NCBI GenBank assembly: GCA_003427395.1
Contig: BFEA01000062.1
Coordinates: forward strand, 1,366,329 to 1,411,710
Direction of reading: 5' to 3'
Length of the DNA stretch: 45,382 nucleotides
From: Chara braunii
Lineage: Eukaryota > Streptophyta > Charophyceae > Charales > Characeae
Notes under the pieces: generated by a model
What the model saw: the letters and a program-made list of their open reading frames with translations, nothing else
Database searches by the model: none
What the model was told of the DNA's origin: nothing
Shown here: piece by piece, positions 38,864 to 45,382 of the stretch
How positions within the stretch are numbered: the stretch's first letter is position 1
How the letters are laid out: the number at the start of each line of letters is the position of its first letter
Position numbers and translations under genes: made by a program

Positions 38864-41516
38864 TCAGACTCCTGTCTGATGTCGGAGCCTGTGCAATGGC
38901 CATTGCTTCTCTAAAGGAGTTACGCTGCCTTGCGTTTTCTCCTTCGACCCTAATTGGGACTTAGGGTCAGGGACCCGCGACGCAGATTCAGCAGCCTGCG
39001 TTGCCCCCAGTGGATGATCTGTGATCTTGGTCCGTCGGGGTGATTGTTGTGGTCCGTCGGGGGCTTGAAGGGGGGGGCCCTGTGTATCCCCCATCAGCAG
39101 GTGCAGGTCGTCCGCATTCCCGGGGTGGACGTTCGACTCTCCGAGGTACTTGTGTATCTCAGCGGCCGGCCTGTGTCCGGGTGAAAGGCTTTGTTGGATG
39201 TCTGTTTGCTGCAGGGGCCCCCAATCAAATTCGAGCAGAGAGTCCGTATCCGGGTTTGAGTCTGAGTCTGCATCAGAGTCGGATTCAGAGTACTTCGCAA
39301 GGTGAGGAAGGGACTGGATTTGGTGAACAGTGACAACATTTAAGTTGTGGTGGTGTTGCAGGGCAGCATTGTCCACACTGGGTTGTGAAAGCTCCCCTAT
39401 GCTCCCGAGGATTGTCTGGAGATGGAGCAGTGGGAGCAGCAGGTGAGGCGGCACCAGTTCCTCCATTCTGGTACATACAAGTGCATTGTTGTAATCTGTG
39501 TCTGTTATGACGCTTTCCAATTCTTGTATTATGACCTCCGGCCAAGTAACTCCATTGATGGAGAGATTGATTGTCTCATTGCAGCGGCGGCCCGTAATGA
39601 CGATTGCTCGTTCTGTCGTCATTTGCGTGTTCCGATGGGAAGGTTGTTCGATCTTTTGGATGAGATCGTGAACTGCTTGCATTATGAGAGAAGCCACAAC
39701 TCTCCAATCAATGGTTGTCGGGTCCGTTGCGTTGTCCAGAAGTTGGGTGATAGCGGGCTTGCTCATGAAGGCTTTCCTTATGTTTTCCCAGTGCAAAGGC
39801 GGAATTTGAGATTGGTTCCCTTGGTCTGCCTTTTTTAGGATCCCCATGAGTATAGTGTCCGTGATCAGTTTGAGTCTCGCTCTCACCTTGTTGTTCCTTG
39901 AGAGGGGACGGTCGTGACCCGCTTTGTTGTGGTTTTCCTTCCCCGCCTCTCGACCAGTTTCGCTGTCCCCTTCCTCCCCTCTTCCCATGTCCACCTTGAC
40001 TCCGGGTGGGGGAGGGGGTGCCTCCAGTGCTGCAATCGACTCTTGTGTGTGAGGAGGCCCCAAGTCTCCACCAATCCCTTGCCCTGGGACATGGAGCATT
40101 GGTGGGAGAGAGGGGGTTCATTGCCCAGAGCATTGTGTAATGCTGGGATGTTGTGGTTTCGCAGCATTGCGGTTAGTTCTGGCGATACTGTTATGTCGCA
40201 TCTTGTCCGTTGGATCTGATATGTGATCCCCTGTGTGGTGGTGCAGAGCAGCAGATTGGCCTGGAAAGGACCACCTGTAAGTTGTGCTGCACCTGCATCG
40301 TTCTGAGGGGCAGCGGTGGTAAGGGGTTGACAGGCCTCATCAGGCACTCCTTGTGGGGGGGGACCTGACTGGTCCATAGGTAGGCGACCCGTGGGATCAT
40401 TTGTGGCTCTCTCCACTCCTTCCATGATAGTAGCAGCGTTCTGGTTTTGGCCTGTGACGGAGTTGTGGATTTGGCCTGTGACCGGGTCCCCAGTCCCCTC
40501 AGTCGGGGGTGTGTCCTGTTTGTGTTTTGTGGAGGGGACCGCTGACTCCTCAGTCAAAGGTGCGAAGCAATTTTTCGTCGGGGTGGTTGGCACCGAAATG
40601 TTCAGAAGTTTTTCCTTCCATTTGTTGAGGACCTGGTTTTTTTTAGTCGCCTTTTCCCATCCTCTAGCGCCCGTCTTTCCACCTCGGACAGTGCGAGTGT
40701 CTGTGTGCTGAGTGGTCTGTTGTGGACCCTGGCCTAGTGGCAGACGGGCTGAGGGCAGGCCTGTGACGTTCTCCTGGCCTTTGTCATTTCCCTATGTGGA
40801 GTTAAGGTCCCGAGAGCTTTGGACGTTCGCGCCCTGCTTGTCCTGGCCTTCCCTGGGAAGGGACACGGGTTGTGCTGCGTTTCTGTCCTCTGTCGAGGCA
40901 CCGGGTCCGGCCGACCTGCCATGTGTTTCTTGTTGTGAGGCATTGTTCGGGCGGGCGGGAGTGCCTGTGACCGAGGGTGTGGGAATGCCTCTCCTAGTAG
41001 GCTGCGAAACCTGATGCGATGCGACCCCGGTTCTCCCAGTGTCAACCTTACCCTTTGTGCATGTCGTCGGAACACCCATCCTTCAAGGGACGGGTCTTCC
41101 GGGACCCAACGGCCCGGACCATCGGGGTGCGGTTTGACCAGTCCTTTGAGTGGCTTGGCCTGCGTGTTGGGGCAGTTGAGGTCCGACGACAAATGCCCTC
41201 TTTGTCTACATGTATAGCACCATGGGTCCTGGGGGTGGTTGACTTGAACTGCAAAGATCTTATCATCCTGCGAGAATGACCATTGGCCACTGATCGGGAA
41301 GCCTTTAGTCGGATCCCAGTCCACTGCCACCAAAAGGGTGTCGTCCCGCTTGGGGAGAAATCGGGGGGTGTCGTTGATGTAGCTCAGGACCGGGGCAAAT
41401 TGGTGCAGTTCTGCCAAGAGGGCACCATGTACGCTCAACGGGGCGAACCGAATTTCCACCCAAAAATGGTTCCTCATCAACTGTTCCCTCCTCTGGTCTG
41501 TCGTGAACGTTTTTCC
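38864..41516 (-). pseudogene. LINE ORF1 (gag-like, zinc knuckle), frameshifted
   Basis: Three successive minus-strand frames (about 41516-40734, 40593-39883, 40099-38864) form a gag-like ORF1 broken by at least two frameshifts. The N-terminal part has an RNA-binding-like region (NHFWVEIRFAPLSVHGALLA through SGQWSF...FAVQVN) resembling the DUF4283 region of plant LINE ORF1 proteins. A zinc knuckle CYTCRQRGHLSSDLNC follows; its last spacing is six rather than the usual four residues. The remainder is Pro/Thr/Gln-rich, with an acidic SDSDADSDSNPDTD tract near 39290-39240. The true start is missing at the junction at 41516/41517. ORF1 proteins coat LINE RNA. ORF2 should follow but only its last codons remain. 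Confidence 0.7.
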
Positions 41517-42361
41517 AGAATGCAAGACAACACTTGCAAGACCATCTTGACGAGCAAATGCAAAAATGAAGAGTGCAAGCTTGAATAAGAAGAGACTCCA
41601 CTGAGGGCACAATGTCAAAAGCCTTCTTTGCCAAAGTGAAGGCCAAGAGCAGACAAAACATTGTGCCCTCCCTTAAACACCCATTTGACGACAACCAACC
41701 GACGACCACAACTGCTTACAAAATGGTGGAGTACGCCTCCCTATACTACCACAACTTCTTTACATCAGGCACGCCACATAGACCACCCCAAGTCCTGACG
41801 CAAGGAACTCCCTACTGGGGTTCATCCCATCTCTCCTCTCCACAGTCCAGAGGGACAACCTGGAAAAGTCCGTGTCCACACAAGATATCCTCCAAGCCTT
41901 GCAAGAAATGGATGACGACAAAACGTCGGGACTGGACGCGTTCCCCAAAGAGTTTTGGTTATTTTTTTGGGACAATCTGGAGGAAGACTTCATGGACTAT
42001 GTCAATGCAGTCCTCCCGGAGGAATCCTTTGGAGATCTGATAGGTCAGGGGGTGACGACGCTTTTATACAGAAAAAGGCGAGAAAGAAGAGATCAGAAAT
42101 TATCGACCGATCACCCTCCTACCCGTGCCCTACAAGATCGTGGCTAAGGCGTGGGCAAACAGGCTGCTGCCCCTGCTTCCTAATCTCATTCACCCAGATC
42201 AATCAGGTTTCATGCCGCACCAAAATATTCAAAATAACATACTATTGGTGAATGAGACGATTAAGTACGCAAGGCAGAGAAAGGCAGAAGCGGCCATCCT
42301 GTTCATAGACTTCGAGAAGGCTTATGACCATGTCGACTGGGACTTTCTGGACTTGTGCTAG
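41517..42361 (+). pseudogene. LINE ORF2 fragment (linker plus 5' part of RT)
   Basis: It is almost the same as 12792-13635 of the plus-strand LINE. It starts abruptly at CAGAATGCAAGACAACAC and ends abruptly at GACTTGTGCTAG. Motifs: KAFFAKVKAKSRQNIVPSLK, DDDKTSGLDAFPKEFWLFFW, PYKIVAKAWANRLLPLLPNL, DQSGFMPH and FIDFEKAYDHVDWDFLDLC. It keeps GAG (Glu) at the site where the 13.59 kb copy has TAG. A 4-base deletion near 41803 and another shift near 42070 break the frame, with further early lesions. No poly(A) or UTR follows. It points head-on against the minus-strand ORF1. Confidence 0.88.
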
Positions 42362-42620
42362 TGGAAACATCGATTGCCTCGCACACAAAATTGCAACCAC
42401 AATTGCAATGAATTGGGGAAAACCTGGAAAACAAAAATGATCAACATTGGCAATGGATTGCTTGAAGTCGGTCATCGGTTGACAAATCTCCTCCTGCTCC
42501 ACCCTCCCTTCCAAAAAAAAAAAAAGGGAAAAAAAATCAATCGGGATTCGGGACCAATGGATTGGTTAATAAATATCAAAGCACCACACACACACAAAAA
42601 GGAAAAAAACAGCCCCTACG
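42362..42620. other. Short unidentified DNA with A-rich stretches
   Basis: Contains A-rich runs near 42512-42535 and 42594-42608. No gene or family recognised. Confidence 0.45.
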
Positions 42621-42840
42621 TGCGCTAGTAGAGGTGCTTGTAAGGACAGACACCAGCAGCGTCGTGGGGGAGATCCCATCTATTGGTGGGAGGCATCACC
42701 TGCTGGAGAACTGGTCCAGTGTCCGATATACAGAAAAGGACTGAGGTTGTCTGAGCTGACGAGAACTGCCTCCTGACAGCATTGATTGCCCTGGGGCGAG
42801 GTCCCACTAGCAAAGAGGATTGGATGGAACGCCTGAATCT
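42621..42840 (-). mobile_element. 5'-truncated LINE tail, minus strand
   Basis: The plus strand reads GAGGTGCTTGTAAGGACAGA, CATCTATTGGTGGGAGGCAT, CACCTGCTGGAGAACTGGTC. This is the reverse of the tail block at 1128-1230, with the more distal AGCATTGATTGCCCTGGG shared with 38490-38510. ORF2 is absent. Confidence 0.65.
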
Positions 42841-43285
42841 GGATTTGTTTGTTTAACGGTGCAGAAAATCGAAATTGAATTGCTTTTCTGCATCTCTAGG
42901 TTAAACATGTGCAAATTCAGGATATTTATCCAATAGTCTTTGTTGGTGGGACCTCACTCCTTGGGTTCCATGGGATTGACTGAGTGGTGTTGTCTTAGGG
43001 ATATACGATAAACGGAAATGGTTTCAGGTTTTTTTTTTTTTTTTTTTTTTGAAAAGAAAAACCATTCGCAATGTGCTGGAAACCGGGTCTACCGTCCGTC
43101 ACATTTATATCTCGGCCATGCAGGCTGGGCGAGGCACTTCCGGCCAAGTCCATCCCAACCGAAGTTAGAAAAGTCCCATTGTGAATGGTCCTTCAAGCGA
43201 AAGCCAACAAAATCTAACAAAATGTAGCACCATCTAACAAAATGGTCTCAGTTTTGTATACCCTTGAACTGTGGAAATGCATACC
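42841..43285. other. T22 run and LINE-tail remnant in otherwise unidentified DNA
   Basis: A T-run lies at about 43028-43050. 43078-43170 (GCTGGAAACCGGGTCTACCG ... CGGCCAAGTCCATCCCAACC) matches 10385-10475. No gene. Confidence 0.5.
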
Positions 43286-43418
43286 TTATAATTGCACTAC
43301 GGGCCAAGATACAGTTTTGAATTGTAGTTCGGGCAATGTATACAACCCAGCTTTCTGGCCAGGTAGGGGACCCGAAGTGCTATTGCAAACTGTATCTTGC
43401 CCCGCAATGCAATTATAA
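43286..43418. repeat. Foldback with 32-bp arms
   Basis: The arms 43286-43317 and 43387-43418 pair with about five mismatches. TTATAATTGCA opens the left arm and TGCAATTATAA closes the right. Inner sequences (TTGTAGTTCGGG and CCCGAAGTGCTA) also pair partly. It is non-coding, and transposon or hairpin-RNA origin is undecided. Confidence 0.7.
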
Positions 43419-43480
43419 CTCGTTTTTGTGACTCTGTTGAAGTTACCCCTATTTTATTTCATTCACCAGTCGTCTGCCAT

Positions 43481-43955
43481 TTTTTTTTTTTTTTTTTTTT
43501 ATTATTATTTTTTAAACACCCCCCTGCGGTGCTAGTGGTACTGATAAAATCAGACACCACTAGCACCCGGGGAGAGGCTCTGTCTATTGGTGGGGAGCAT
43601 CACCTGCTGGAAAACGGGTCCAGCGTCCCTTTACATAATGAATACAAAATGAATACAGGAAGTTGACTTTGAAACCAGCCAGCATTGATTACTCTGGTAT
43701 CCAAAGGATTGACTGTGCAGGTAGTTAAGGGGGGGGAGGAAACCTCTTCGCCCTTATACCAGGCGCCAGATATCTACTGCCAAAAAACTAGTCCCTCCCT
43801 TCTTTTTTAATTACTAAGTAGAAATGAAGAATCAAAACCAATTTGACTGAGCAGTGCAAGAAGTACTCCGGAAGAGCAACAGGGAAAGGAAAGTCTCTTC
43901 AGTCCATTAGGACCGCCAAATAGAGTCTCTCAACCAAGTTATCCTATCCCTGCGT
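43481..43955 (-). mobile_element. LINE 3' UTR and poly(A), minus strand
   Basis: T20 at 43481-43500 (plus strand) is the poly(A) of a minus-strand LINE. The reversed tail block (TCTATTGGTGGGGAGCATCA, then CCTGCTGGAAAACGGGTCCA) lies at 43580-43625. Confidence 0.75.
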
Positions 43956-44880
43956 GTTACCATTGCATTTCTACTATAGCAAGCTCAGACGGAGGAAATG
44001 GGTCTGGGAAACAATTCGGAGATCTGAGAAAGGCTCCTGGATGAAGTTTGAACCAATCCCGAAAGATGACATGGAAGTCTTTTTTTAGAGATCCTCCTAT
44101 CTCTTCTTCCCCTGGCCATTTTACCTCACCCAAGCCCCTCTCTGCAACGCCCCCCAACCAGTCCAGGTTAAAATTTTTAATAATTTGTTGAATGTCTTTT
44201 TTTAGATGAAGGTTTTGCAACTTAGCTTTAATTCCAGTTCACTTTGCTCTGATTTTTGTTTGTATAAATTGAACAATAAGCTCTTGTGTCTCATGGCCAT
44301 CTAGGCTCACCTTCTCATATTCTCTAACACATTTTTTATACCATAAAACCCATAGTATTGCCTTACGGCCAATTTCGAAGAGATTATTTTGAAAATTTGA
44401 TAAAGTGAGCTCTAGGGGTTCCCAATGCCCCAACAAAATGGTTTTCCAATCCCAAGGCTGCGCAGTGCGCACCTGTCACTTATCTCGGATAAATGGCAAA
44501 TCTTTGAATAGACTCTATGATGGCCTCATATACTTCAGAACCTGTGATTAAGAAGCCCTCCTGCTAATGAATGCATCTTTGCATCTTGATAAGACGGTCA
44601 GATTGCCTTCCGACCGTGCGGAACGAGTTGGCAGCAAAACCGGCCCCATCATACCGTGGGCACTGGGCAAGTAGAATGGCCTTTCAATCCCATGGCCATC
44701 TATCCCCTCCTGTAATCCGTCTCCATAATCTAGCACCCCCGGATTAGTGTTGATGGCGTGGAATGTGATACACGATCGGTGATGACCCACATCGGGAATG
44801 CAACAACCGACCACTGAATTGTGTTGGCGCCTCCAAAGAAGAGTGGCCCTTGGACAAGATGAAGATATGCTATATCGTCT
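43956..44880 (-). pseudogene. LINE ORF2 C-terminal fragment, minus strand
   Basis: Minus-strand pieces in order: a remnant with SRCKDAFISRRAS (compare CRLCTDAFPSRKRP) near 44560; then QPWDWKTILLGHWEPLELTL and EIGRKAILWVLW...CVREYE at 44472-44239; then KNFNLDWLGGVAERGLGEVK and FPDPFPPSELAIVEMQW at 44190-43957. These correspond to the zinc-binding region, the LGRRAVLWALW helix and the closing motif of the 1-911 copy. Stops and frameshifts separate the pieces. The upstream part (44548-44814) is weakly similar. Confidence 0.75.
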
Positions 44881-44934
44881 GCATGATCCGCTTGCTAGGA
44901 ATGGTTTGAGAACACTTTTTTATTTTCTCTTGTT

Positions 44935-45015
44935 TTAAACCACCAGTACCTCGCCCAGCTATCAAGTCCGAGGCTCGGACTACAGGTAGCCCGATCATTC
45001 CCGAGCCTCGGACAA
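44935..45015. mobile_element. TTAA-flanked element left end with internal hairpin
   Basis: TTAA (44935-44938) is followed by ACCACCAGTACCTCGCCCAG. Just inside, TCCGAGGCTCGG and CCGAGCCTCGGA form a 12-bp perfect inverted repeat. The right terminus is not visible before the window ends. Confidence 0.6.
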
Positions 45016-45118
45016 CCGGCAGTACATCACGGGAGAAAAAAAAAGAAAAAAAACACAAAATAAACATATAACATTCTGCAAAAAAAAAAAAAAAAAAAGT
45101 AAATCAGACATACCCAAC

Positions 45119-45158
45119 GAGAATGAACCTTCCTCGATAAAGAGGAAGATTCATTCTC
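45119..45158. repeat. Stem-loop of the dispersed GAGAATGAACCTTCC family
   Basis: GAGAATGAACCTTCCTC (45119-45135) pairs with GAGGAAGATTCATTCTC (45142-45158) with one G-T position, around the loop GATAAA. This is the longest stem of the family and is followed by a short (AG)n. Confidence 0.8.
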
Positions 45159-45211
45159 ATGAGAGGTTCAGAGAGAGAGAGCGAGAGAAGGCGTTAGAGA
45201 GTCTAATGCCA

Positions 45212-45256
45212 AGTTTGGTGCGCCAAACTCAGCGTCGGACGCTGCGCAACCCCCCC
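45212..45256. repeat. Two adjacent small palindromes
   Basis: AGTTTGGTGCGCCAAACT (7-bp stem, TGCG loop) is followed by AGCGTCGGACGCT (6-bp stem). Their function is unknown. Confidence 0.55.
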
Positions 45257-45284
45257 CCCACCCCCACACACACACAACTCTTGA

Positions 45285-45340
45285 AATGTGCGAAATGAGA
45301 ATGGACTTCCCGCTAGAACATGGGCAGATGCGCCCACAAA
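45285..45340. repeat. Stem-loop family member, partly decayed
   Basis: AAATGTGCGAAATGAGAATG, then GACTTCCCGCTAGAACATGG and GCAGATGCG, aligns with the 27752 and 28175 copies, but the stem is reduced to a few pairs. Confidence 0.5.
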
Positions 45341-45382
45341 TGCTTCGTTTTTTTTTGTGATTGAATAGACGCCCTCTCTCTC

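Overview
The window looks like eukaryotic nuclear DNA from the green plant lineage. Intergenic sequence dominates, with spliceosomal-type exon borders, long A and T runs, (CA)n/(GA)n/(CT)n microsatellites and several assembly gaps. Nearly every recognisable protein segment belongs to plant-type L1-like LINEs: a CCHC-bearing ORF1, and ORF2 fragments carrying AP-endonuclease, reverse transcriptase and a C-terminal zinc-binding domain (zf-RVT). The one probable host-gene piece is an Sfi1-type centrin-binding exon at 9157-9636. Such genes fit organisms that make centrioles or flagella, so a streptophyte alga (for example a charophyte), bryophyte or fern is more likely than a flowering plant. That assignment is inference.

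Layout. 1-2.7 kb: two broken LINE 3' ends. 2.9-5.9 kb: a LINE scrap, a compound microsatellite, inverted-repeat transposons, four tRNA-like SINE modules and a poly(A)-ended retroposon. 5.9-9.0 kb: two 5'-truncated LINEs head to tail, each with a poly(A) tail. 9.16-9.64 kb: the Sfi1-like exon. 9.8-10.5 kb: SINEs and a LINE tail. 11.6-14.5 kb: a LINE ORF2 with endonuclease and RT, internally deleted before its tail. 14.7-16.5 kb: a nest of two 188-bp TTAA-flanked elements and a 1.31-kb hAT-like element with an 8-bp target duplication. 16.6-17.1 kb: a SINE and a 39-bp-arm foldback. 17.1-22.5 kb: a minus-strand LINE, near full length for ORF2 but heavily mutated, capped by a 137-bp MITE.

22.7-38.3 kb has almost no recognisable coding sequence. 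Two long, diverged direct repeats (A, about 24.07-26.95 kb; B, about 31.39-35.0 kb) share the same order of sub-repeats. These are a TGTTATC palindrome, a TTTCGGCAGCGCTTCC series, an array of short hairpins with an ACTTA-type loop, a G+C-rich block and a terminal hairpin. They could be the long LTRs of a non-coding (LARD-like) retrotransposon. Between and around them lies a second dispersed stem-loop family. 38.3-42.4 kb: a minus-strand LINE that keeps ORF1 and its 3' end but lost nearly all of ORF2, joined head-on to a plus-strand RT fragment almost identical to the 12.8-13.6 kb LINE. 42.6-45.4 kb: LINE tails, a foldback, another minus-strand LINE 3' half and further stem-loops.

The strongest signals not explained by coding sequence are the hairpin arrays in A and B (stems vary, pairing is kept), the dispersed GAGAATGAACCTTCC stem-loop family, and the TTAA-targeting inverted-repeat family. 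No intact autonomous transposon and no complete host gene can be supported.
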